DNA of 64,000 nt from Intestinimonas butyriciproducens (lineage in GTDB: Bacteria; Bacillota; Clostridia; Oscillospirales; Oscillospiraceae). This document shows positions 18,724 to 27,738 of the stretch, one piece after another (position 1 is the first letter of the stretch; every line of letters begins with the position of its first letter). The notes under the pieces are model-generated. The model searched no databases, was not told the DNA's origin, and saw only the letters and a program-made list of their open reading frames with translations. The stretch spans positions 1,860,001-1,924,000 of the forward strand of contig NZ_CP011524.1 of NCBI RefSeq assembly GCF_004154955.1. Direction: 5' to 3'. Position numbers and translations under genes: made by a program.

Positions 18724-20184
18724 TCATTCCAGATTGGTATATCCCATCATGAATTCATCCACCTCCCGGGCGGCGGCCCGGCCCTCCTGGATGGCCCATA
18801 CCACCAGGGACTGTCCCCGGTGCATATCTCCCGCCGTAAACACCCTGGGTACGCTGGTCGCGTATCGCCCTGCCGCAGTCTGCACGCAGGTACGGGGGGT
18901 GCGCTCCACGCCAAAGGCGGCGGGGACATAGTCCTGCGGCCCTAAAAAGCCGGCCGCGATGAGCAGCAGCTCACACTTGAGCGTCTGCTCACTGCCCTCC
19001 ACAGGCTTGAGGTCGCCGGTGAGCTTCACCGTCCTGACGCCGGTGAGCGCGCCCTTCTCGTCCCTCAGGATCTCGGTCACCGTGGTCTGATAGATCCTGG
19101 GATCGGCACCGAAGAGGGCGATGGCCTCCTCCTGGCCGTAGTCGGTCTTGCAGACCCTGGGCCATTCGGGCCAGGGGTTGGTCTCCGCCCGCCGGTCGGG
19201 GGCCTTCGGCATCATCTCCAACTGTACCACGGACTTGCATCCATGACGGATGGAGGTGCCCACACAGTCGTTGCCCGTGTCACCGCCGCCGATGATGACC
19301 ACATTTTTCCCCTTGGCGGAGACGTACTGCCCGTCCTTGAGATCGGAATCCAGCAGGCTCTTGGTGGTGGCTTTGAGGAAGTCTACCGCGAAATAGACGT
19401 CTCCGCCCTCTCTGCCAGGCACCTTCAGGTCCCTTGCTTCCGCCGCGCCGCAGCAGAGCACCACTGCGTCATAGTCCTTCAGCAGGTCCTGAGCGGAGAG
19501 GTCCCGCCCCACGTCCACGCCGGTGCGGAACACTATGCCCTCGGCGGCCATCAGGGCCACCCGGCGCTCCACGATACGCTTTTCCAGCTTCATATTGGGA
19601 ATCCCGTACATCAGCAGACCGCCAGGCCGGTCCGCCCGCTCGAAGACGGTGACGGCGTGCCCTCTGCCGCCCAGTTGGGCCGCGCAGGCCAGGCCAGAAG
19701 GGCCGGACCCCACCACCGCCACCCGTTTCCCCGTGTGGACCTTGGGCGGATGGGGCTGGATGAGCCCCTTCTCCCACGCATCCTCAATGATCCCCAGCTC
19801 ATTTTCCTTCACGGTGACAGGGTCCCCATGGAGACCGCAGGTGCAGGCCGCCTCGCACAGGGCGGGACACACCCGTCCGGTAAACTCCGGAAAATTGTTG
19901 GTCTTCAGGAGCCGCTGGAGCGCATGCCCGAAGTTGCCGGTGTAGACGAGGTCGTTCCACTCCGGCACCAGATTGTGCAGCGGACAGCCGGACACCATTC
20001 CGTTCAGAACGGCGCCGGACTGGCAGAAGGGGACGCCGCACTCCATACAGCGCGCCCCCTGGCGCCGGCGCTCCTCCCGGCCCAGCCGGGGGTGGAACTC
20101 ACAAAAATGCCGGACGCGCTCCTTGGGAGCCTCCGCGGGGTTCCCCTGGCGCGGATATTCCAGAAATCCGGTCGGCTTGCCCAT
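18724..20184 (-). CDS. gltD: Glutamate synthase small subunit
   Basis: The 486-aa NADPH-oxidising subunit of glutamate synthase. It passes electrons through FAD and iron-sulfur clusters to GltB. The N-terminal Cys-rich region (CMECGVPFC and later cysteines) would hold clusters. A first dinucleotide-binding fold is at GSGPSGLACAAQL and a second at IIGGGDTGNDC. The ATG shares a base with the gltB stop (TAATG), so translation is coupled. An intrinsic terminator follows. Confidence 0.94.
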   Translation of the reverse strand: MGKPTGFLEYPRQGNPAEAPKERVRHFCEFHPRLGREERRRQGARCMECGVPFCQSGAVLNGMVSGCPLHNLVPEWNDLVYTGNFGHALQRLLKTNNFPEFTGRVCPALCEAACTCGLHGDPVTVKENELGIIEDAWEKGLIQPHPPKVHTGKRVAVVGSGPSGLACAAQLGGRGHAVTVFERADRPGGLLMYGIPNMKLEKRIVERRVALMAAEGIVFRTGVDVGRDLSAQDLLKDYDAVVLCCGAAEARDLKVPGREGGDVYFAVDFLKATTKSLLDSDLKDGQYVSAKGKNVVIIGGGDTGNDCVGTSIRHGCKSVVQLEMMPKAPDRRAETNPWPEWPRVCKTDYGQEEAIALFGADPRIYQTTVTEILRDEKGALTGVRTVKLTGDLKPVEGSEQTLKCELLLIAAGFLGPQDYVPAAFGVERTPRTCVQTAAGRYATSVPRVFTAGDMHRGQSLVVWAIQEGRAAAREVDEFMMGYTNLE

Positions 20185-23100
20185 TACTGCTCCCCTCCTC
20201 TCGTATTCAGGTAAAACGCCTCCACCTCGGCCTGCTCCCGGTCCATCCCCTTCTCCTCCAATTGGGCAATGGTGCGGAGCATCCGATCATAGTCGAGGGG
20301 CAGGATCTTCTTGAAGCGCGGCAGATAGTGGTCAAATTGGGTCAGGATCTCCATTCCCCTCTTGGAGCCAGTAAGGGCCACGTGCTCCTGGATGAGGCTC
20401 CTGAGCTCTGCAATGTCATGCTTTTCCGTCACCGGATCCATGGAGACCAGCGACTTGTTGAGCCGCATGTAGAGGTCACGGTGCTCATCCAGTACGTAGG
20501 CCACGCCGCCCGACATACCGGCGGCAAAATTTTTGCCGGTGCGCCCCAGGACCACCACCCGGCCGCCGGTCATATACTCGCAGCCGTGGTCGCCCACGCC
20601 CTCCACCACGGCCACCGCGCCGGAATTCCGGACACAGAAGCGTTCTCCGGCCATGCCGCAGACAAAGGCCCGCCCCGAGGTGGCGCCGTACAGGGCCACG
20701 TTACCGATGATGATGTTTTCTTCCGCCGGGTAGGTGCTGTCTTTGGGCGGATAGACCACCAGCTTGCCGCCGGAAAGGCCTTTGCCAAAGTAGTCGTTGG
20801 AATCGCCCTCCAGCTCCAGTGTCAAGCCCTTGGGGATGAACGCGCCGAAGGACTGTCCGCCCCCGCCGGTACACTTGACGGTGAGGCTGTCGTCGGGGAG
20901 TCGGTCCCCATGGAGCCGTGTGATGTCGGAGCCGAGAATGGTCCCCAGCGTCCGGTCCGTAGAGGAGACTCCGATCTCCACCCTTGCCTTCTCTCCCCGC
21001 TCCAGCGCCCTGCCAAGGCGCTTTTCCAGCACATTGAGGTCCACGGTATCCTCCAGCCTGAAGTCGTAGATATCCGCCGGGTCAAAGTGCTGCTTGGCGC
21101 CGGTGCCCACATACGGGTTGGCAAGCACAGCCGAGAGGTCCACCGTGGCGGCCCGCTCATTGGCGGCATGGGGACGGACCTTCAGGAGGTCAGTGCGGCC
21201 CACCAGCTCGTCTATGGTGCGCACACCCAGCTTCGCCATATGCTCCCGCAGCTCCTGGGCTATGAAGCGCATAAAGTTCACCACATATTCGGGCCGGCCC
21301 GTAAAGCGCTTGCGCAGCTCGGGATTCTGGGTGGCCACACCCACAGGGCAGGTGTCCAGATTGCAGACCCGCATCATGACGCATCCCATGGTGACCAGAG
21401 GCGCAGTGGCAAAGCCGAACTCCTCCGCGCCCAGCATACAGGCGATGGCCACATCCCGGCCGGACATCAGCTTGCCGTCCGTCTCCACCACCACACGGGA
21501 GCGGAGCCCGTTCTCCATCAGCGTCTGATGGGTCTCGGCAAGGCCGAGCTCCCAAGGGAGGCCCGCGTTGTGGATGGAGGTCCGCGGAGCGGCGCCGGTA
21601 CCCCCGTCGTGACCCGAGATAAGGACCACCTGAGCCCCCGCCTTGGCTACACCGGCGGCGATGGTTCCCACCCCTGCCTCCGAGACCAGTTTTACCGAGA
21701 TGCGGGCCCGCCGGTTGGCGTTCTTGAGATCATAGATGAGCTGGGCCAGATCCTCGATGGAGTAGATATCGTGGTGAGGGGGCGGGGAGATGAGGGTGAC
21801 GCCCGGGGTGGAGTAGCGGCACTTGGCGATCCAGGGATAGACCTTTTTGCCGGGCAGATGTCCACCCTCTCCGGGCTTGGCCCCCTGGGCCAGCTTGATC
21901 TGGATCTCATTGGCGGAGACCAGGTATTCGGACGTAACGCCGAACCGCCCGGACGCCACCTGCTTGATGGCGGAATTTTTATCCGTGCCCAGCCGCTCGG
22001 GCCTTTCACCGCCCTCGCCGGAGTTGGACTTGCCGCCCAACAGGTTCATGGCCTGCGCCATGCACTCATGGGCCTCCTGGGAGATGGAGCCGTAGCTCAT
22101 CGCGCCCGTCTTGAACCGCCTGACGATGGAATCCGCGCCTTCCACCTCATCGATGGGGACGGGTGTTTCCGCATAGCGCATCTCCAGCAGCCCGCGGAGG
22201 GTATGAGGCCGGGTCTCATCGTCCACATGGGCGGTATACTCTTTGAAGAGTCCGTAGTCCCCCCGCCGGGTGGCCTCCTGGAGAAGGTGGATGGTCTGGG
22301 GATTGTAGAGGTGGTCTTCCTGGCCCGCGCGGGCCTTATGGGCCCCCATGGAGTCCAGTTCCAGATCAGTCCCCAGGCCCAGGGGATCAAACGCCCTGGA
22401 GTGGTTGCGGTCCACCAGCTCCCCGATCTCATTCAGGCCGATGCCACCCACCCGGGAGACCGTGTTGGTGAAATATTGGTCCACCACCTCCTTTGCGATG
22501 CCCACCGCCTCAAAGATCTGAGCGGACTGGTAGGACTGGATGGTGGAGATGCCCATCTTGGAGGCGATCTTCACGATCCCATGGAGAATGGCGGCGTTGT
22601 AGTCATCCACGGCCGCATGGAAATCCTTGTCCAGCAGCCCATCCTCAATGAGAGAGACGATGGTCTCCTGTGCCAAGTATGGGTTGATGGCCCGGGCCCC
22701 GTAGCCCAGGAGGGTGGCAAAATGGTGGACGTCCCGGGGCTCGGCGGACTCCAGAATGATGGATACCGCCGTGCGTTTTTTGGTCCGTACCAGATACTGC
22801 TCAATGGCGGACACGGCCAGCAGAGACGGAATGGCCACGTGGTTCTCGTCTACTCCCCGGTCAGAGAGGATGATGATGTTGGCCCCCGCCCGATAAGCAC
22901 GGTCCACTGCCACGAAGAGATGATCCAGCGCCCGCTCCAGAGGGGTGTTCTTATAGTAGAGGATGGAGACGGTCTCCACGTGGAAACCCGGCTTCTTCAT
23001 ATGCCGGATCTTCATCAGGTCCGTAGAGGTGAGGATAGGGTTGTGGACCTGGAGCACCTTGCAGTTCTCCGCCTTTTCCTGGAGGAGGTTGCCGTCGTCG

Positions 23101-24731
23101 CCGATATAGACGGTGGTGTCTGTAACTACCTCCTCGCGGATGGCGTCGATGGGCGGATTAGTGACCTGTGCAAAGAGCTGTTTGAAGTAGTTGAACAGCG
23201 GCTGCCCCTGGTCGTCCAGTACGGCCAGGGGAATATCGACCCCCATGGCAGCGGTGGGCTCGGCCCCGGTCCTTGCCATGGGGAGGATGGCGTTGCGCAC
23301 GTCCTCATAGGTATAGCCGAAGGCCTTCTGAAGCCGGGCCAGGGCCTCCCGTGAGCGATTCTCCACACGGTGGTTGGGAATGCTCAGATCAGAGAGGTGG
23401 ACCAAATTCTTATCCAACCACTCCCCGTAGGGCTGGCGCGCGGCATAGGTCTCCTTGAGCGCCTCATCCCCGATGATCCGCCCGGCCCTAGTGTCCACCA
23501 GCAGCATCCGCCCGGGCTGCAGACGGGACTTTTCCACGATACGGTCTGCCGGGATATCCAGCACCCCCACCTCCGAGGAGAGAATCAGGCGGTCGTCAGA
23601 GGTCACATAGTATCGGGAGGGGCGCAGGCCGTTGCGGTCCAGGACCGCGCCCACCACATCGCCGTCAGAGAAGAGGATGGATGCGGGGCCGTCCCACGGC
23701 TCCATCAGAATGGCGTAGTACTGATAGAGGTCCCGCTTTGTCCTTGAGATGGTCTTGTCCCCCTGCCAGGGCTCGGGGATGGTGACCATGACCGCCAGCG
23801 GCAGGTCCATACCGGCCATCATCATAAACTCCAACGAGTTGTCCAGCATGGCGGAGTCGGAGCCCTCTCCGTTGATGACAGGGTAGACCTTGTCCAGCTC
23901 CGTGTCCAGCAGGGGCGCGGACATGGTCTCTTCCCGGGCCAGCATCCGATCCGCGTTGCCGCGTATGGTGTTGATCTCTCCGTTGTGGAGAAGCAGGCGG
24001 TTGGGGTGGGCCCGCTCCCAGGAGGGGTTGGTGTTGGTGGAGAAGCGGGAGTGGACCAGGGCGATGGCCGACTGATAGTCCCTGTCCTGGAGGTCCTTGT
24101 AAAACCGCCGGAGCTGGTGGACCAGGAACATGCCCTTATAGACAATGGTGCGGCTGGAGAGGGAGCAGACATAGGTGGCGTCGGCGGACTGCTCAAAGAC
24201 CCTGCGGGCGACATAGAGCTTCCGGTCGAAGTCGATCCCCCGCGCAGTCCCGTCGGGCCGCCTCACAAAGCCCTGTTCGATGCAGGGCATCTTTGCCAGA
24301 GCCTTGCTGCCCAGGATGGAGGGCTCCACCGGGACGCTCCGCCAGCCGAGGAACTCCATTCCCTCTTTTTCCACAATGACCTCGAACATCTTCTTGGCCT
24401 GGCTCCGCTTGAGCCCGTCCTGCGGGAAGAAGAACATCCCGACGCCGTAGTCCCGCGCCTCTCCAAGGGATAGGCCCAGCTCACCGGCGGCCTTTTGAAA
24501 AAACTGGTGGGAGATCTGGAGGAGGATGCCCACACCGTCGCCGGTCTTGCCCTCGGCGTCCTTTCCGGCCCGGTGCTCCAGCTTTTCCACGATTTTCAGG
24601 GCGTCGTCCACCGTCCGGTGGCTCTGCAGGCCCTTGATATCCACCACGGCGCCGATTCCACAGGCGTCATGCTCAAAGGCGGGATCATACAGGCCCTGCT
24701 GTCGATATCCCTCGTTTCTGATCATTTCCAT
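20184..24731 (-). CDS. gltB: Glutamate synthase large subunit
   Basis: Makes two glutamates from glutamine and 2-oxoglutarate. At this start the product is 1515 aa, normal for GltB. The N-terminal Ntn amidotransferase nucleophile would be Cys24 in HDACGIG after a short propeptide. The central and FMN-binding synthase domains follow, with a 3Fe-4S region around CNLDTCPVG and a C-terminal Gly-rich beta-helix. The open frame extends to 25217, but ATG 24731 is chosen because AAAGGGG lies nine bases before it; upstream codons overlap dapL and the leader terminator. Expression is probably controlled by the attenuator-like leader at 24767-24827. Confidence 0.94.
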   Translation of the reverse strand: MEMIRNEGYRQQGLYDPAFEHDACGIGAVVDIKGLQSHRTVDDALKIVEKLEHRAGKDAEGKTGDGVGILLQISHQFFQKAAGELGLSLGEARDYGVGMFFFPQDGLKRSQAKKMFEVIVEKEGMEFLGWRSVPVEPSILGSKALAKMPCIEQGFVRRPDGTARGIDFDRKLYVARRVFEQSADATYVCSLSSRTIVYKGMFLVHQLRRFYKDLQDRDYQSAIALVHSRFSTNTNPSWERAHPNRLLLHNGEINTIRGNADRMLAREETMSAPLLDTELDKVYPVINGEGSDSAMLDNSLEFMMMAGMDLPLAVMVTIPEPWQGDKTISRTKRDLYQYYAILMEPWDGPASILFSDGDVVGAVLDRNGLRPSRYYVTSDDRLILSSEVGVLDIPADRIVEKSRLQPGRMLLVDTRAGRIIGDEALKETYAARQPYGEWLDKNLVHLSDLSIPNHRVENRSREALARLQKAFGYTYEDVRNAILPMARTGAEPTAAMGVDIPLAVLDDQGQPLFNYFKQLFAQVTNPPIDAIREEVVTDTTVYIGDDGNLLQEKAENCKVLQVHNPILTSTDLMKIRHMKKPGFHVETVSILYYKNTPLERALDHLFVAVDRAYRAGANIIILSDRGVDENHVAIPSLLAVSAIEQYLVRTKKRTAVSIILESAEPRDVHHFATLLGYGARAINPYLAQETIVSLIEDGLLDKDFHAAVDDYNAAILHGIVKIASKMGISTIQSYQSAQIFEAVGIAKEVVDQYFTNTVSRVGGIGLNEIGELVDRNHSRAFDPLGLGTDLELDSMGAHKARAGQEDHLYNPQTIHLLQEATRRGDYGLFKEYTAHVDDETRPHTLRGLLEMRYAETPVPIDEVEGADSIVRRFKTGAMSYGSISQEAHECMAQAMNLLGGKSNSGEGGERPERLGTDKNSAIKQVASGRFGVTSEYLVSANEIQIKLAQGAKPGEGGHLPGKKVYPWIAKCRYSTPGVTLISPPPHHDIYSIEDLAQLIYDLKNANRRARISVKLVSEAGVGTIAAGVAKAGAQVVLISGHDGGTGAAPRTSIHNAGLPWELGLAETHQTLMENGLRSRVVVETDGKLMSGRDVAIACMLGAEEFGFATAPLVTMGCVMMRVCNLDTCPVGVATQNPELRKRFTGRPEYVVNFMRFIAQELREHMAKLGVRTIDELVGRTDLLKVRPHAANERAATVDLSAVLANPYVGTGAKQHFDPADIYDFRLEDTVDLNVLEKRLGRALERGEKARVEIGVSSTDRTLGTILGSDITRLHGDRLPDDSLTVKCTGGGGQSFGAFIPKGLTLELEGDSNDYFGKGLSGGKLVVYPPKDSTYPAEENIIIGNVALYGATSGRAFVCGMAGERFCVRNSGAVAVVEGVGDHGCEYMTGGRVVVLGRTGKNFAAGMSGGVAYVLDEHRDLYMRLNKSLVSMDPVTEKHDIAELRSLIQEHVALTGSKRGMEILTQFDHYLPRFKKILPLDYDRMLRTIAQLEEKGMDREQAEVEAFYLNTRGGEQ

Positions 24732-24766
24732 TTGTACAAGCCCCTTTCCGGGTAAGAATTCCATGG

Positions 24767-24827
24767 AAAAAAGGGCGCGGCACACCGGAGCCCTTCCGGC
24801 CCGGCGGTCGCACCCCATTGCGCGTCC
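24767..24827 (-). promoter_or_regulatory. Candidate ANTAR-responsive attenuator before gltB
   Basis: On the minus strand, five bases after the dapL stop codon comes hairpin P1 (24806-24827): an 8-bp stem with one A.A mismatch and one G.U, and the hexaloop AATGGG. This loop has A at position 1 and G at position 4, the ANTAR-target signature. A second hairpin P2 (24785-24799) has stem CCGG/CCGG with loop AAGGGCT, again A1 and G4, but seven bases long, or five if A-U pairs. An intrinsic terminator (24767-24795, AAGGGC/GCCCTT with an inner CGG/CCG, then a T-run) uses the P2 loop and 3' arm, so P2 and terminator exclude each other. An ANTAR protein is encoded at 27038-27577. Confidence 0.65.
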
Positions 24828-24832
24828 AAACG

Positions 24833-26047
24833 TTACAATATGCGCTTGATCCGCTCCACAGCCTGTGCCGTATCCTCCGCTCCGCCAAAGCCGGTGAGGC
24901 GGATATAGCCCTCTCCGCTGGGGCCGAAGCCCGCGCCGGGGGTGGTGACTACATTGGCTCTTTGGAGCAGCAGATCGAAAAAGTCCCAGGACGGCATTCC
25001 ATCCGGCGTCCCGACCCAGACATAGGGGGAGTTCACGCCGCCCGATACTTTCAGCCCGGCGGCGGCGAGGCCCTCCCGGATGGTCCTCGCATTGCTCAGG
25101 TAATAGGCGATATTCTCCTCCACCTGGCGGCGCCCCTCCGCCGTATAGACGGCCTCCGCCCCGCGCTGAACGATATAGGGGGTGCCGTTGAACTTGGTGC
25201 ACTGCCGACGGTTCCACAACTCCCGCAGGCTGGCCCCGCCCCGGACCAGCTCCCCGGGAATGGCCGTCGCCGCGCAGCGGGTACCGGTAAAGCCCGCCGT
25301 CTTGGAAAAGGAACGGAATTCAATGGCGCAGGTACGGGCTCCTTCAATCTCGAAAATGGAATGGGGGATCTCGGGCTCGGTGATGAAGGCCTCATAGGCT
25401 GCGTCAAAGAGGATCACCGCTCCGCAGTCATTGGCGTAATCCACCCATCTCTTGAGCTGCTCCCGGGTCGCCACCGCGCCCGTGGGGTTGTTGGGGAAGC
25501 AGAGGTAGATCAAATCCACCGCGCCATCGGGCAGGTCCGGCGTAAAACCGTTCTCCGCCGTACAGGGCATATAGCACAGCTCCGTCCAGCGCTCCCGCAC
25601 CTTATCGTATTCTCCGGCTCTCCCGGCCATCGCATTGGTGTCCACATAGGCCGGGTACACCGGATCGCAGACGGCCACCCGGTTCCCCGGTCCGAACAGG
25701 TCCCCGATGTTGCCGCAGTCGCTTTTGGCGCCATCGCTGATAAAGATCTCGTCGGCCGAGATCTCCGCGCCCCGGGCCTGGAAATCATACCTAGCCATGG
25801 CCTCCCGCAGGAACGGATAGCCTTGCTCGGGGCCATAGCCCCGGAAGGTCTCCGCGCTCCCCTGTTCGTCCACGGCGGCGTGCATCGCCGCCAGAACCGC
25901 CGGAGGCAGCGGCCGGGTCACATCCCCGATGCCCAGGCGGATCAGCGCCGCCTCCGGGTGCTCCCCGGTGTAGCCCGCCACACGGCGGGCGATCTCGGAA
26001 AACAGATAGCTGCCGGGCAGCTTGCAAAAGTTGTCGTTGATCTGCAC
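24833..26047 (-). CDS. dapL: LL-diaminopimelate aminotransferase
   Basis: A PLP enzyme that converts tetrahydrodipicolinate directly to LL-diaminopimelate, bypassing acylated intermediates, for lysine and peptidoglycan. The 404-aa product has the DapL N-terminus ([13 protein letters not shown]), the [13 protein letters not shown] segment and the PLP lysine in [13 protein letters not shown]. It lies 21 bases after dapF, the next enzyme in the pathway. Immediately after its stop begins the gltB leader. Confidence 0.94.
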   Translation of the reverse strand: MQINDNFCKLPGSYLFSEIARRVAGYTGEHPEAALIRLGIGDVTRPLPPAVLAAMHAAVDEQGSAETFRGYGPEQGYPFLREAMARYDFQARGAEISADEIFISDGAKSDCGNIGDLFGPGNRVAVCDPVYPAYVDTNAMAGRAGEYDKVRERWTELCYMPCTAENGFTPDLPDGAVDLIYLCFPNNPTGAVATREQLKRWVDYANDCGAVILFDAAYEAFITEPEIPHSIFEIEGARTCAIEFRSFSKTAGFTGTRCAATAIPGELVRGGASLRELWNRRQCTKFNGTPYIVQRGAEAVYTAEGRRQVEENIAYYLSNARTIREGLAAAGLKVSGGVNSPYVWVGTPDGMPSWDFFDLLLQRANVVTTPGAGFGPSGEGYIRLTGFGGAEDTAQAVERIKRIL

Positions 26048-26068
26048 TGTAGTCCCTCCATCTATTTT

Positions 26069-26905
26069 CTATGTATCCGGCCATTCTCCCTCGAAAACGG
26101 TGACCGCGGGTCCCGTCATATAGACATGACCGTCGCTCTCCTCCCAGCGGACGGTCAGGCTGCCGCCCCGCAGCTTCACGGTGGCGATCCGGCGGGCGCG
26201 ATAGCTGAGAACGGCGGCCACCAGCGCCGCGCAGGCGCCCGTACCGCACGCCATGGTCTCTCCGCTCCCCCGCTCCCACACCCGCATACGCAGGGTGCTC
26301 TGGTTTTCTACCTCAACAAATTCCGTGTTGGTCCGGTTGGGGAAGATGGCGTGGTGCTCAAAGGCCGGGCCCCACTCCTCCAGGTTCAGCCGGTCCACAT
26401 CCGGCACAAAGACCACCGCATGGGGATTCCCCATGGATACGCATGTCACCGCCCATTCCCTTCCATTCACCATGATGCGCCGGGAAAGGAAGCTCTCTCC
26501 GGCACCCAGCACCGGGATGCGCTCCGGCGTGAGGATGGGCTCTCCCATGTCCACGCTGACAGAGACGACGGTGCCTCCCTCCACATGGAGCTCCAGAGTC
26601 TTTTCCCCCGCCAGCGTCTCTATGGTCAGTTCGGTCTGGTCCGTCAGCCCCTTGTCATAGAGAAATTTCCCCACACAGCGAATTCCGTTGCCGCACATCT
26701 CTCCCTCAGAGCCATCTGCGTTATACATTTCCATCCGGAAATCTGCTCGCTCGGAGGTTCGGACACAGATGAGCCCATCGGCCCCCACGCCAAAGTGGCG
26801 GTCCGACATGCGCCGCGCCAATCCAGGCAGGTCTCCGGGACCGCTCTCCGTGCAGTCCAGATAGACGTAATCGTTCCCCAGGCCGTGCATTTTGGTGAAT
26901 TTCAT
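26069..26905 (-). CDS. dapF: Diaminopimelate epimerase
   Basis: Epimerises LL- to meso-diaminopimelate. The 278-aa product starts at MKFTKMHGLGNDY, with GGAGGTGCGGAGCG before ATG 26905; the open frame extends further upstream but without a better start. The two catalytic cysteines lie in GNGIRCVGKF (first half) and ETMACGTGACAAL (second half). It is the first gene after the terminator that follows the ANTAR gene. No clear promoter was found in 26906-26963, so partial read-through from glnA/ANTAR is possible. Confidence 0.94.
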   Translation of the reverse strand: MKFTKMHGLGNDYVYLDCTESGPGDLPGLARRMSDRHFGVGADGLICVRTSERADFRMEMYNADGSEGEMCGNGIRCVGKFLYDKGLTDQTELTIETLAGEKTLELHVEGGTVVSVSVDMGEPILTPERIPVLGAGESFLSRRIMVNGREWAVTCVSMGNPHAVVFVPDVDRLNLEEWGPAFEHHAIFPNRTNTEFVEVENQSTLRMRVWERGSGETMACGTGACAALVAAVLSYRARRIATVKLRGGSLTVRWEESDGHVYMTGPAVTVFEGEWPDT

Positions 26906-26963
26906 CGCTCCGCACCTCCATCCTATTCTATTGTCTTTGGTAGACGCCCCCAGATAGGCAAAA

Positions 26964-26996
26964 GGCGGCAGTCGATTCTCAGGTCGGACTGCCGCC
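26964..26996 (-). terminator. Terminator after the ANTAR gene
   Basis: A 10-bp GC-rich stem (26964-26973 with 26987-26996) is followed by TTTTG on the minus strand, about 40 bases past the ANTAR stop. Confidence 0.75.
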
Positions 26997-27037
26997 AAAG
27001 CGGACGAGACATCATCGTCTACCGATATGTATGCTCC

Positions 27038-27577
27038 TCACTGCCCGCCTAATACCAGCTTTGCGGTCTGGACCATTTTGGCCCCGGAGTCCATGCTCTT
27101 TTTTTGCAGAAAACGATGGGCCTGCTCCTCTGTCATGCCGTGACGCTCCATCAGGAGGGACTTTGCCTCGTCGATCAGGGCCATTTCCTCTTCCGAGCGC
27201 TGCGGACGGACGAACTTCTCCAGCCGGTGCCCCATCTGGATGAGCATCCGCACCGACGCCACAAGATCGCCCCGGCTCACCGGAGAGGCCAGCAAGAAAA
27301 TATCGTCGTTCTGGCACAGATCCAGCATTCCCTGGACCGCCACCATCAGCATCGCGCAGTTGGGCGGCAAGTCCTCGAACAGGCTTTGAGCCGACTCATC
27401 CGGGAGTTTGAATCCGCAGACCACGGTGCTGATGTGATGCTTGCTCACAGTCCGCTTGACCTCAGCAGCCGAGCGGCAGATGATACATGCGGCCGTCCCG
27501 CTGCTCTCGATGATCTCACGGACCCGTTCACAGCTTTTGGGGCTTTCAAAGGCCACAATGACTTTGTCCATTTCCAT
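27038..27577 (-). CDS. ANTAR-domain RNA-binding antiterminator with degenerate receiver
   Basis: A 179-aa protein with an N-terminal CheY-like domain (~1-115) and a C-terminal ANTAR domain (~125-179, from RSEEEMALIDEAK to VQTAKLVL). ANTAR domains bind paired hexaloop hairpins in nascent RNA and prevent termination. The receiver lacks its phospho-acceptor: the beta-3 Asp is replaced in VVCGFKLPD, the N-terminal acidic pair is absent (VIVAFES), and the usual beta-5 Lys is Ser (LLASPVS). Control is therefore unlikely to be by classical phosphorylation. It lies directly after glnA. A likely target leader precedes gltB. AAGGAGTG before the ATG is itself in a hairpin. Confidence 0.87.
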   Translation of the reverse strand: MEMDKVIVAFESPKSCERVREIIESSGTAACIICRSAAEVKRTVSKHHISTVVCGFKLPDESAQSLFEDLPPNCAMLMVAVQGMLDLCQNDDIFLLASPVSRGDLVASVRMLIQMGHRLEKFVRPQRSEEEMALIDEAKSLLMERHGMTEEQAHRFLQKKSMDSGAKMVQTAKLVLGGQ

Positions 27578-27586
27578 CTATGAAAC

Positions 27587-27606
27587 ACTCCTTTGCGTCA
27601 AGGAGT
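27587..27606 (-). promoter_or_regulatory. Hairpin covering the ANTAR gene ribosome binding site
   Basis: ACTCCTT and AAGGAGT form a perfect 7-bp stem with a six-base loop. The 3' arm is the Shine-Dalgarno of the ANTAR gene, nine bases before its ATG. This would limit translation unless opened. No trigger is apparent, and the loop does not have the ANTAR A1/G4 pattern. Confidence 0.45.
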
Positions 27607-27738
27607 TACAAACGGGCGGCCGGCATGGCGCTCGGTCTATCAAATGCTGCGCCGCCACACCTCGCATCCTCTCAGATTTGGGTCTCCGGCTAGGGGCGGA
27701 AGTTTCCTGCCGGAGCACAGCCGGGTCAAAACAGATTT

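Noticed and set aside
20262-23354. 1030-codon open frame antisense to gltB (and similar long antisense frames at 12193-13989, 24818-27052, 54615-56210 and 61841-63607)
   Set aside because: They lie opposite well-identified genes and have no recognisable domains. High GC content makes long antisense open frames common.
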